This document shows, piece by piece, positions 25,101-36,620 of a stretch of 64,000 nt of DNA. Origin of the DNA: Setophaga petechia (Eukaryota; Chordata; Aves; Passeriformes; Parulidae); the NCBI GenBank assembly GCA_024362935.1, contig JANCRA010000001.1, positions 54,691,930 to 54,755,929 on the forward strand. Reading direction: 5' to 3'. The notes under the pieces are model-generated. The model made no database searches. It was not told the DNA's origin and was given only the letters and a program-made list of their open reading frames with translations. Positions within the stretch are counted from its first letter, which is position 1. Each line of letters begins with the position of its first letter. A program made the translations under genes and the position numbers.

Positions 25101-27851
25101 TAGACAGCAAGTAAAAAAATCTGCTAGTAAAATAAAGGGTAGAAGAGTATATAATCTATACTGTTTACATGTTCAAATCATATCTATAGTTTGTCCAGAA
25201 AGACTGTACACTTGCTCTTTAGACTTATTAAATAGTTTCCTTAAAGTCAGTCAAATTGTTATTTAACTTGAGTATCCTGGCTAAAATATGTGGTAAAGGA
25301 AGCAAATGACATCTGTGCCTATTCAAGAGTTACTGATGCTAGTTACATTATAAAAATTTGTTGTGATTGTCTTCAATATGAAAAACATTCGTTTGCCTAA
25401 ATCATGAAATATCCCACTATAATATACTCTACATATTCAAGGCAATAAAATACAAAGCTGTTTGACCTGTACTAGTCAAACTAAAATGGTAAATTGAACT
25501 ATGTATTATGTTTTCATTATCAATTTTTAGCTAAAACCCTTGAAATGTAAAACAAACTCATGTTACTGAAGCTAAAACAACTTTAATACTGCTGTGTCAA
25601 CAGAATCTGTACACTTGTTGATGATGACTGACAGATAAATATATATAAAATATTGTAACCCCTCATCCTCTTTATCCACATCCTACGTCATCAAACAGGC
25701 TTTTGCACCTCTCCATGTTAGTGGTCAAAACACTTAAGGCTTCCAATCATAAAAAAAATTACTTACATGTGCATCACATTGAGCTACTTAATTGCTCTTG
25801 CTACTCCCTGATGGTCATTCAACCACAAAACATTCATCTTGCTATCCAGATCTGATCCATACTAAAGATGAAAGTCTTGGCTCTGATCTACACTTTCATT
25901 CATTCTCCTGTCTTCTCCCCTAATAAATCAAGAGGATTCAAAAAAAAAAGGTATAAATTTAACAGTTCAGTCACACTTGTCTATGTTTCAGCAAGATACA
26001 GCTTGCCCTCACGATGACCCTTAGTTTAAAAACTTAGAAGCAAAGGGAGTAGGTATATAATTATGCTTGTAAATCATTAAAGCCAGGACCTATTACTTAG
26101 ACTGTGAGATCAGATTTTAGTCCCAAAATTTTCTCTCAGGCTGCCAAAAATCACTTCACATAAAAGCAGAAAATATACCATTTTAGTGATTGGTATATTC
26201 CTTTCTGAGTAAACATGTGTCTCTTTAAGAAGAACAGAACACATTGGGAGTGAGTAAATATATTCCAAAAACAACTAAAATAACATTGTCTTTGGTCCTG
26301 ATTCCTGAATGGGACATATTGAAAAGTCCAGGGGAAAAAAGTCAGGGACTATGTCATCTCCTGTTTAACTAATGAAAAATTATTCTTAGTTGAGATAATT
26401 CCTCATAACGCCACCCTACAGAGTTCATAAGTCAAATTTATATGAAACCTTCTTGGATGAGCAAACTGCACAAGGCTACTTACTGTACACAGGCTGCAAA
26501 TAACGTCAACCAAGGGAAAGGCAAGCTTACTGCACAAAGCCACATAGGAAAGAGGAGAAACCTCCACAACAGGAAGTTGTGGAGCTGCCTGTGGGGTGGA
26601 AAGCACATGGAACTAAGCTCCCTGCCACCCACACACTCAAATTTTACTGGAACCAGGTACAGTATCTTGTATGATTTCCTTCTGTGTCAGTGCTTCAGTA
26701 ACTTTCCTGCACAGGCCTGCATGCATAAAGAACCTTCTCTGTTAATTTGCTTAGGGGAGGAAGAGAAAGAGAGGAATGTTTTGTGGTAAGGAATAATGCC
26801 TTCCTTTCCCCTACCTCCCTCCCTCCTTCCCCAGCTATCATTTTGTTTTAGTTGGATTTGTTATAATGAAATGGCCAATATTCTCCTGCGCAGAACATCC
26901 ACAACTATGTAATTGTCAGGCCTCTTCAGGTTTCGTATGAACAGAATTAGACAGAACCAGCAAATCCATCTCAGAAAAGTAACCTCTGGATAGCTGTAGT
27001 GACAGACCAATATTTTCATAATTCAAATGACATCTAGTCATTACATGACAGTTTCTAAGGAGGGAGACATCTACACCTGTGTTACTTCCATATTTTTGCC
27101 CAGCACCTTCAGATTTTTAAAGCACACATTCACTTGGTCTTCGATCCCACGTGTAATTTGCAGCTGGCGGCAGGAGTTAAAGCCCAGACTGTGCTTTTGC
27201 TTGTGCTGGACCGCCCACATCTGAAGCAAGGCCCAGCCTTTCAACACCTTTTCCACACTTCTTACCAGAAGACAGACAAGTTCTTCTGCAGTAGAACTAA
27301 ATAACTGCAAAAGAACCCCAGCATATCCTCACAAAATTTAAGAGTTGTGTGGACTACACAAATAAGAAGAGCACATCAGGCCTTGCTGACTTGCTCTGTA
27401 GAACCCTCACCACTGATACTTGATCAAGTGCTTAGCTAGGCAACTGTGGATGGCTTTTTGCTGTAAAAGGACAGTAGGCAAGGAAAGAGGATGAGAAGAA
27501 AGCAACCACAAATGAGCAAAGAACTCTGATTCATGAATGAGAAAACACTGATCTTGGCAGTTTTACAAAAGTAATATTTTCACTAGAATGAACTGTTCTC
27601 AAACAGTTTCTCCAACATGTTAGATACAAACAAGTTCTACTTCAGTATTAGGCATGCATGTCTTCTCTTTCCACCTCTTTTTTTTTTCAGTTCCAAACCC
27701 AAATTTATTGTAGCCAAAAGTTTAAAAAAAAAATCCCTTTCTCTGTTTGCATTTCAGCTGTGTTTCTCTCTCATGATATACCACAGCAGTGATGCAGTAT
27801 GAGATCTCATTCCAGAACAATATTTTCCCTTTCTCAACCCTTCTCTTTTAA

Positions 27852-27878
27852 TAGTCCCCTGCCACAGGGAGGGGACTA
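27852..27878. repeat. Short perfect inverted repeat (9-bp arms)
   Basis: TAGTCCCCT (27852-27860) and AGGGGACTA (27870-27878) are exact reverse complements with a 9-nt spacer. GC-rich arms stand out from the AT-rich surroundings. No function known. Confidence 0.6.
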
Positions 27879-28523
27879 CCAGCATTTAGGGAGTTTCTAT
27901 GGCAGTAGCACTCAGTTTTGGAAATGAATGAGATTTTCTTTGTCTCTCAAAGATATTAGTAAGTCAAATACTATGCTTTGACAAACTCATAGTAACCAAT
28001 AACACCTTATGGATTAGTTAAACCACAAACGAAACATTAACTGCCCATAGGAGGAAATGTGGCAATGGTTAGAACAGTGGCTGGCTTAAAAAACATTTAA
28101 AAGTTTAGACAAGCCGCAAAGTAAAGAATCAAACTTGAGAGAAACTTGAAAGGAGATGCAGACAGGCAAATCAAACCTGGAGCTTGGTCACTATAAACCC
28201 TCTGCTTTTGTAGGCTCAAGTTAATAACTGCATATGATGAACATCACCAGTTTCCAGGTCTGATGAAATCCAAACCAGCAGTTTTCTAAAGAGATGCAGT
28301 TCCACACCTTTTCATGGTGAAACTGAATATGGCCTTCTAATTTCAAAAGCACTGCTTTAGGGAACTTTGGTATTGATTCAGATGAGACACCTGAAATTAG
28401 AACTTTTATATGTGAGGGCAGCCTGGAGACATAGATGCTATATTTGAAAATTACGTACTATTGGAATAAGACCCCAATATTTCCAGGTGGAACGTGCCTG
28501 GCCTGTTCTGGACCTTAGCTTCT

Positions 28524-28572
28524 TGGCCAGAGGCAGCAGCTGTGGCATCCACCTCAGGGATGCCTCTGGCCA
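28524..28572. repeat. 12-bp perfect inverted repeat within the LTR
   Basis: TGGCCAGAGGCA (28524-28535) and TGCCTCTGGCCA (28561-28572) are exact reverse complements with a 25-nt spacer. In the LTR transcript the stem would fall in the R/U5 portion. Confidence 0.75.
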
Positions 28573-28705
28573 GCTGGAAGTCACAGCTAGGCACTAGAAC
28601 CCAAGTCCAGGCTTGTGGGAAGCTCAGCTTTACCTCTGGTGAAGGTCCTTAGGCGAGGTGAAGAGGAATGGAGATGGTTTCTGAAGGAGGGTTAAAATCC
28701 AGAGC

Positions 28706-28711
28706 TTTATT
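28706..28711 (-). promoter_or_regulatory. AATAAA polyadenylation signal in the putative LTR
   Basis: AATAAA on the minus strand, followed by a GCTCTGG... stretch. It sits where the R region of a retroviral LTR would place it, downstream of the TATA-like box. A second minus-strand AATAAA lies near 29060 inside the presumed U3 and is probably unrelated. Confidence 0.5.
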
Positions 28712-28778
28712 CCAAGGGCATGGACATCTGAATTGCAGTAACAGCTCCAAGAGAAAACCAAACATGTGCTCTCAAGGT

Positions 28779-28788
28779 CCTTTTAAGG
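28779..28788 (-). promoter_or_regulatory. TATA-like / CArG-like box in the putative LTR
   Basis: CCTTAAAAGG on the minus strand serves as a plausible TATA element upstream of the AATAAA signal. It also fits the CC(A/T)6GG CArG consensus, which may be coincidental. Confidence 0.35.
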
Positions 28789-29219
28789 CCAGGGGAAGGG
28801 GGAGGGAAGGAGAGGTGAGCCCCAACCAGGTGGGAGGAGGTGGGTCTCAGGGGATAATGACACTTGGCTGACCCAATGACGGCCAGGGTGAGGGGCAACT
28901 TTTGAACTTCTGCCAACCACAGGACAGCCTTGCTGGAATGTTAACATTGACTGACAGCGTTTTAGCAAGGGGACAAGGGGGAGGGGAGGCTGCCAAACCT
29001 GGCGGATGGGGAAGTCTAAGACCGGGGATTGCAACACACTGCAACAATGTACTATTTCTTTATTGCCCAGGGAAGACAGTGGCATTAGCAGCAAAGTTTC
29101 CTGTTGGATATCATGAGGGTGGATTCTCGTTATGTCTTGGGGTAGGGGCAGGACTTCCCCATCTGCTTTGACTCCATCTAGAAACTGAACTGGAGTTCCC
29201 TGAGTCTGGAACTGTAACA

Positions 29220-32200
29220 GGGTTCAAATCCTTACTATGGGAAGACTTCTACAATGTTTAAAAAACAGTTTAAATCCTGTCCCTGAAAATATTCTAAATA
29301 TCAGCAATTTGACATTGAAAACTCTTCTGAGATCACACAGAATCATTTGAATTAGCTTCCTGATTTCTGAGAGATGTCTGAGCTTCTCAGACATTCCATA
29401 AAGAATTCTTTCAGAATGAACTTGATAATGTCTTAAAAAGAATGACAATAAATTGACTATCCCCCATAATATTAAACCAACTGCCAGAAGCCTCTTTTCA
29501 GTGGATATAATTCCTATTTATTACTTGAAAAAGTTAGAAACTAGAGAAAAGTCTTAAAACAACCATTGAAAAAGACAATATTTCTAGAAATATTTTAGCA
29601 TGGTGGTCTAAACTCTTGGTTTTCATTGCAACTTCAGTTCAGCTGTCTCCCTACCTTTCACCATATTGATACTAAATTTCACATGACAAAAGAACTTTGT
29701 GTGTGATGGTGATGTTTTAGCAGAAAAAGGTCATGTTTCAGATGTGGACAGTTCATAGACATAAGCTCCAATCAGGTCAATTATTTGGATCAAGAAAATT
29801 TACTTCAAAATACTCTGTGAACTATCAGCAAGACTTTGAACAATATCCTGTCACATCACCAGTGTAAAATAAATTGTTGATGTTTTAAGAGATTTGAAGA
29901 AAACAAATTCAGAAATAAATGGCTATTAGAAAATCAGGCGAAAATGGGACTAATGAGGCTACCACAAATATACAATTTGAGTGGGTTTGTTTGGGTTTTT
30001 TTGTATTTATCTGAATACAGGAAGTAAAACCTGGCAGAGGGAAGTTTTCGTGGCAGGGACTTCAGGACTGTGAGATTAACTGCAGGGAGTAAAATGCCAG
30101 AAAAAGAAAGGAACACACAGTATGAAAATAGGAACTTAGATAAAGATACTTTCTTGTCTGTCAGAGAATTTCCATTGTTTCTATCACCACATGATTCCCA
30201 GCTATGGTAATCTCAGAGGTAAAAACGGGCTAAGTAAATCCTGCCTCTGAGACAGCACTACACCCCCTGGAGAACTAACTACCAGTTGAGATGATGAGCT
30301 CTTTACATGCACTAATGAGGAAATTACTGAATGTCCTAAGGAAAATCACTATTGTCAGATCCACAAAGTACGGGTTCTGAGAATTTTGGCTGTAGTCTCC
30401 CAATGTTTTACAACAGCAATCTGCCACATAGTTTCCTGGCTAGGTAATAGCAAAACAAGTGGTAATACATCACATGGCAGCAATGTAGCATTTTGCATTG
30501 CTGTACAATAAACACAGGATGGAAAGTATGTCCTAAGCTCAGAAAGGAGTTTTGTCTAGCTTCTATAGTAGGTTTAAAACTCACTGGAAATTTCTGAAGA
30601 GTTGCAGTCAGCATCACTGTGTACAAGAAGAGCATGTGAAGAGTGTGAGTAAATTTATTTAAGTGGAAAAATTCACCCAAAAAGCTGCAGATTCAAGAAG
30701 ATAACTTATTTGTCATGCAAAGCTAATTAATCACTTTCTGACATTTCATTTGCAAATTCGCTGATATTTTAAGTCCACTCAAACAGCATCTCAAATTACA
30801 GTTATATTTGTCTATGTATGAAGTAAAATACACTGCACAATGTATTTGTAGCAACAAGAGTGAGCAGCTGACACTGTAAGATTGTAAGGAAATCAATGTT
30901 CACTGGGTGAGGGAAAGGTCCATCCAGCCCACTGTTCTGTTTTCAACAGTGACAGTAACTGATGGGATTTGGGGAGAGTAGTCAAGCCTGGCCCTTGTTT
31001 ACAGGTACCTATTGTTAATGCCTTGTTTTAAGGACACTGCCAATATTGCATGCTGTTGCTACCCATGCTGATTTATTAACTATCAAAAGGTTTGTAAGAA
31101 ACCCTACACCATTATAAAAAACAGACTCTTTTGCAATACAAAGCAACAGGAATTCTTTAGGTATTTCCATTGAAAATTAGTGAGAGCAAAAATTAGCCTT
31201 ATAAAAATACTCCCAAAACTGATCTGATAACACATATTTGAAAAGCAGATATGTTAAAATGTCACAAATAGTTTTGATAAATTCTGAGTCACATAGCTAT
31301 ATTTCATTTATGAATGGATAAATAAAAATGTTGATTTAGATCGGTATTTGAACGCTGTTCATCAGCATTTTAGATGCAGCTTCCATTTTACAAGTGCTGC
31401 TACAATACAGTGGAATTTCAGATGCTCCCCACATTGACTTAACTCATCTGTTATGGAAATCAATTGGGAATTCTTCTGAATGTCCCATTTATGAGAGAAC
31501 AATTTCACCAGCCCATCCTTGTCTCCAAAAGCCAGAGTTCCAGTGCAGTAGCTTGCTGTTGTGATTTAAATATTTCCATAAAACCAAATGTCATATTTTT
31601 CTGACAGTAGAATATGTAGTGCAAATTGAAAACATGTTATAAACAGACTGAATTACTGTATAATTAAGATTTCTAAGAAGGCAGATTGAAGGCTAGTCAG
31701 CATTTTAAAGATGCAGAAATAATAAATAATGGGATTGCTCATGTAATTGCTTCCCAATAACTACAAGTCTGCTAATGTACATCCAACTGCCATGGATCCA
31801 ATGTTTAATGACTTTTTAAAATCAATATTTCTTCGTCTGTAATTTCATTCACTTTATCAAAAAAAATGGAATATGAAAAGAGTCTATCAAGGAGAAGTTC
31901 TGAAATAGAATGAAATGAACAATGCTGTGAAGCTTCCAGTGCTCAGAGTCACAAGTGCAGGTGGCTATGCATGGAGGTATAGAACATTTCTAACTAATCC
32001 TCTTCTAGTCTCTTCTATTCTACCTCAGTAAAACATAGTTGCATTCTTCCTGGTTTGATCATGCAAGTCTAAACTCAGGGAGTCCAGCTGAATTAGAAGC
32101 CTGGAGCTGAAGCAGACTATATGCTACATGGTGCAAGGCACAGAAATGCTTCTGGCTTCCTCACCATTTCTTGAGTTGCACTCTTCTCCTGAGAACCTTT

Positions 32201-32337
32201 GTCTACCTCAATGGCAGTTTTTTACTCATCTGAACTGTGGCAAGATGATATTTTAATATTTGATTGATCAGACTAATCTCACTGCCTTGCTTCTGGCAAT
32301 GAAGTAAGTGCATCCTTAAGAAGCCAGTAACAAAAGG
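29220..32337. other. Unique AT-rich sequence with a candidate regulatory segment
   Basis: No gene recognised. At 30700-30800 there is a cluster of POU/homeodomain-like words: ATGCAAAG, CTAATTAATCA and the palindromic octamer-like ATTTGCAAAT at 30748-30757. The stretch 31290-31800 also has the texture of a conserved non-coding element, but I cannot test this. The bases 29219-29229 resemble a tRNA B-box (GGTTCAAATCC), but no A-box precedes them. Confidence 0.5.
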
Positions 32338-32397
32338 ATTCATAGAATCACAGAATCATTTAGGCTGGAAAATTCCTCTGAGATCCTTGAGTCCAAA
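32338..32397 (-). mobile_element. CR1 LINE, terminal 3' fragment
   Basis: About 60 bp match the last bases of avian CR1 in reverse orientation. The opening 'attcatagaatcacagaatc' is the reverse complement of the CR1 terminal repeats. It is followed by 'ggctggaaaattcctctgag' and 'atccttgagtccaa', the usual 3' UTR spelling. The copy is extremely 5'-truncated, keeping only the terminus recognised by the CR1 reverse transcriptase. Confidence 0.88.
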
Positions 32398-35300
32398 TGG
32401 TAAATCCATTGAATTAAGTTTTATTTCTAAGTCTACATTTTAATACATTAAAGTTCTAGTGGGACTCTAGGAATGGCAAGTAAACTGACTTGCAGTTTTT
32501 AGTTGGCTAAGAGCAGAGCTCATCCTCATACCTTTGCTGGGTTTATCTGGACAACGGCTACCAGTCAGCGCAGTGCAAATAGACAGGAACGTAACTTACT
32601 GCCGCCATAAACTACCAAATAATGTTTCATCACCAGAATAAAAAGGTGACATATGCAGGGCACTCCAGGGATGAACTGACTGCAAATTCTAAAAGCTAAT
32701 GACTTTCCTGAAAATGCTCCTGTAACTTCAGTGAACATAAATATTATAGCAATTTTTAAATCACTCCAGTGAAACTATAACTCTTTTTTCCCCAAACATA
32801 AGTTTATACATAATAATAAATAATTACCAGTTCTCATGCTCTTACACATTAAAAACGGTCAGGAGTTATGGTTGTTATTTCATTATAACTGATGGGGTTG
32901 ATGTTGTTCTCATAAGTAATTTGAACATTCACTATGTGTATCACTTTGCTTTTCAGGTACAGAAAGAAGGCAAAAACATGGTTAAGAGCTTGATCCTGCC
33001 ATTTTATTAAGGCCATGAAATATCACAAAAATTATGACTGCAAGCTGTTGTTACCAGTAGGTTGTAAAATGCCTGTTCTGTCAGCATACTCTCTAATACA
33101 TATCTCAGGAGATGCATTGTTCTCACAATCACCTTTCTCTAGCAGTACAACCTCCTTACATTACACCTCCCTCCAGAGCAATGTCTGTTGGAGGGCAGTT
33201 GTGATTTCTTTCTATGAAGTGATTTGGAATTAGACAGTCCCATACTTGAATGGGAAGCCACTAGAGTAAACAGGAGGGTTTGCTTCAAAAGGTTCCTGTA
33301 CTGGAAGTATTAATCAGAGAATTCAAAGGTGTTTTCTGATTCAAACTCCTAAACCAGGCCATATCATTTTAAAGCTGGCCACACTGTCTATCTGTCTCTG
33401 ACAAGTAGGCAGCAACTTGTCACTTTGTAGGCCTAGAACCTTAACAGCTATCTCTCTTCACACCCAGGACCATTACCACACGGACCAGGATTGTATCTGT
33501 TCCAGCAGCCTGCTCCAAGGACCATTCTTGCTGTGTCTGGCACTTCAAGAGGTACTTAATAAAAAAATATTTATAATGCAGTTCTTCCAGATGTGTATGT
33601 GACAACACATAAATACAACTGTCTTTGTTTCTTCCAACTGTACTTCTTATTTCTTGAACTACTAAATCCTTTTAATAGTTAATAGGAGTAATCATGTACA
33701 GAATCTGTTTTCTCCTAGGTGACCATGTGGGACGCAGATTGAAATGTAAGCAAAATTTGCACTTTGCAAGCAAGCAAACGTGCAGGTGCACATTGCCATT
33801 GAAATCAGCGTCACGCAAAATATGACAAAGCACATAGCGGAAAAACACAGCATCCAGCCAGAGCCAAAAACCACTGAAAGTACTCTGAAATACCTACCTT
33901 AAGTACTTCTACATGGAACATCCATTTAAATATTTCACACATTCTTGGAAAGGCTTTGGTGGACTATCAAAGGAAAATCATTCTAACTGCGAATTGTCAA
34001 ACAACAGGTAAGAATGCTGTCGGGAACTGTGATACACTTTTGAAAGATGAGCAAGGGAAGGCAGAAGAAACCACAGTAAGTCCACTCTGCAAGCTGAAAG
34101 CAGCCTAGGTACACTATGTTCTCTTGCTACTGAGCAATGAAGAACAAGAATTCCTGCATCTTCTGGATATTTCTGAGGATCAAAACAAGAGCCAAACACC
34201 TGAACTGAGTGCTTTTCCTCATTTTCACGCATTCTTTCAAGTTTCCTGCTACATTGCTGTTTTGTGAGCAGTAAAGACAAGGGAAAACCTTGTGTCCATC
34301 TCCTTGGCATGACAAAAAAACAATGCAAAATCCATAAATGACCAGTAAAAGATAATTAGATCTACCAAATTGTGCTGACACAAGGAAACAAGTTTCATTT
34401 AAAAAATACTGTCCTATTAACATTTAATGCTTTCACAATTTGCTTCTTTTTTATGGAACAACAGTATGTAGCAGCAATCAAGAAACCCTTTTTTCACACA
34501 GATAAACTGACACAAAAGTTGGAACAACTTATTACCAACATCTCCATGATGTTTAGTCAGAGTGATATCACACTTTTAATATTTTCCCAAACTCCAATTA
34601 TTGGTTATCAAGGTATTAACATCACACTCTGTACCGAGTGATAATCTAAAGACTGCCTGACAGTGATTGGCTCAGATTTCAAAACTCTTCTGAATAGAGA
34701 CCAATAAACATACTGAGATATTTTTTTTCTCTACAAGATTATTATTCATAGAGGCTCTCCTTTATCAAGACAAGGAAAGAGGTGAAGAGAGTCATGCTTG
34801 TTGATAAATATTAATGGGTTTAAGTTACTAACAGAATTTGTCTCTCCAGAGTGTTTTGTTATAAAAAAAATACTAAAGTTTGGTGTGGAGAAACCCTGCA
34901 CCTTCTAGTACCACGTTCCCTGGCAATTTTTCAGAACTACTTTTAAGTAACTTTCTGTCTCCTCAAAGAATCAGTTGTCAATGATTAATTAATTCAATAC
35001 CCCAAATTAAATATTTTTTAATATAAAATTTATTTCATCTCTAATTTGCATATTTTGTTATGTCTTTTTAGCTGCCAAATTTACAACAAAGTGACAAATA
35101 GAGCCTCCTAAGGGATTTATTCCAATTAAGCTTGGCTTCAGGGTGGTCCTAATTTCAGTCAAAACTAGAAAAGTGATGCATGATTTCCAAAGCAAAAGTC
35201 ACACCAAGTTGCAAATAAATAATTCATTCTAACATTTTGCAGAGTTTCACTGATGTGCGTTCATGGTATGTTCCATATTTTATTAATTGTTTATGTATTT

Positions 35301-35904
35301 TAGTTCTGTATTTCCAACAGCCTATAAAAAAATCTTTAAATGTGGCTGTAAGAAATGGTACAGCTGACATATCCTTTAATTTATTTTCTGAAATAGATTC
35401 TTCCACTGATGCCTCTTATGAGCAAATATTGTGATTTTAAAACCCCAATTCTTAGAGAATACTATAAAACGTTGAAATCATTAATGCATTGCATACAATG
35501 ATAATAAACTACCAATACCTTTTCCAGTTAAGTATCACCACACAAAAAATAAGGAATCAAACTAGAAAAGAATACAGAAAATATGGTTTAGTGTTGAAAT
35601 GCAAATGAAAATCACAAGACTTTCCCTGCTTGTCTTAAAATTAAGTCCATTTCATTAAAATATTTTTCAGCAAACCTGATGGATTTCACATGAGCTGTCA
35701 TGTTTCTAAACAACTTATTTACTTCAAATTTGTCACAAAGGCAAACATCAAAAGTTACCCCCTCCCCATTTCCTTCCATTACAATGTTTACACATTTGTT
35801 GAATCTTTCCCTCTCACCAGAAAACATCAATACAATAAAAATTACATTTGATTGGCCTCTCCTTTCACAACTGCGTTACAAATATATTGGTAACAGTCAA
35901 GAAA

Positions 35905-35932
35905 TACTAATACTTCTCTACTAATACTTCTG
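35905..35932. repeat. Two-copy 14-bp tandem duplication
   Basis: TACTAATACTTCTC (35905-35918) is followed at once by TACTAATACTTCTG (35919-35932), differing only in the last base. A recent slip duplication is likely. Confidence 0.8.
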
Positions 35933-35960
35933 TCAAGTAAACATATTTAACAATCTCAGC

Positions 35961-35982
35961 CACCACATTTACAAATGTGGTG
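35961..35982. repeat. Short perfect inverted repeat (10-bp arms)
   Basis: CACCACATTT (35961-35970) and AAATGTGGTG (35973-35982) are exact reverse complements with a 2-nt spacer. The right arm contains TGTGGT, a RUNX-type core. No role established. Confidence 0.6.
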
Positions 35983-36582
35983 TCACCTGAAAACATTTGG
36001 TGCGGTAAATCCATCTTAAAACATAAATTTTCCCTTTCTTAGGGACTAGTCAAGTAACTTTTCCAAAATGAAGAACAGTAACTGGCCACTGGATTTCTTC
36101 CATGTTTTGGTATATATAGTATGTGTTGCTGAAGTCTAACCTTCATCTACTTGGGTAGGTCTCCCTACATATTTTATTTCAATATTTGAAGTGTGTAAAC
36201 TGCTATTTGAGCTCAGAGGTTGTGCATGCTTTTGCACCAACTTGCCTAATGTGAATTACAATTTTCAAGCACCTTCAGAACACCACTCCTACCTCCTTCC
36301 CAGACAGCTCCAAAATACCAGTAGCTATGAAGAGGATAAGACACTGCCATACAAATTTATAATTCACACAAAGAGCCATTCCTGGCTATGTATCACTGGT
36401 TAATAGAATATCATAGAAAAGACTCAGCAGAGTTGCAAAATTGTGCTCAAAGACCTACACGGGCATATATTGTATATGTATATACTTATTTTGGACATAA
36501 ATTATATTTGATTATATTTGCTTTTTGGCAGTAGTGTCTCCGGCTAGTGGTTTATATTTTTTATCTTTAATATTCTGCTTTG

Positions 36583-36620
36583 TTTGGACAATTGTATTGT
36601 ATTTGGACAACTGCATTGTA
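36583..36620. repeat. Two-copy 19-bp tandem duplication
   Basis: TTTGGACAATTGTATTGTA (36583-36601) is followed directly by a second copy (36602-36620) with two substitutions. Confidence 0.8.

Larger units (their letters stand above)
21164..28487. other. Unique AT-rich sequence with candidate conserved non-coding segments
   Basis: No gene recognised. Two stretches, about 21480-21680 and 22000-22160, are dense in homeodomain-type cores (taatta, ttaattaag) and E-boxes (cagctg). They have the look of vertebrate conserved non-coding elements, but conservation could not be tested. A 9-bp hairpin sits at 22120-22143 and another at 27852-27878. Open frames at 24502-24837 (minus, 111 codons) and 26442-26789 (plus, 115 codons) resemble no known protein. 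Confidence 0.5.
28488..29219 (-). mobile_element. Putative solo LTR of an endogenous retrovirus
   Basis: This block is clearly richer in G and C than its flanks and reads as an LTR on the minus strand. It starts TGTTACAG at 29219 and ends ...CGTTCCA at 28488, so it carries TG...CA termini. A TATA-like TTAAAAGG (28779-28788) lies about 70-80 bp upstream of an AATAAA signal (28706-28711), the expected U3-R spacing. The presumed R/U5 part downstream has a 12-bp inverted repeat (28524-28572). No internal gag/pol sequence adjoins. The sequence past 28488 has no primer-binding-site-like TGG start, and that past 29219 has no polypurine tract, so a solo LTR is most likely. I could not find a target-site duplication, so the ends may be off or the element truncated. 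The family cannot be named with certainty; an avian ERVL- or ERVK-type LTR is plausible. Short open frames on both strands here (for example 28783-29094 minus) are by-products of the higher GC. Confidence 0.6.

Noticed and set aside
29219..29229. GGTTCAAATCC, like a tRNA B-box
   Set aside because: No A-box or cloverleaf precedes it; the preceding bases belong to the LTR end.
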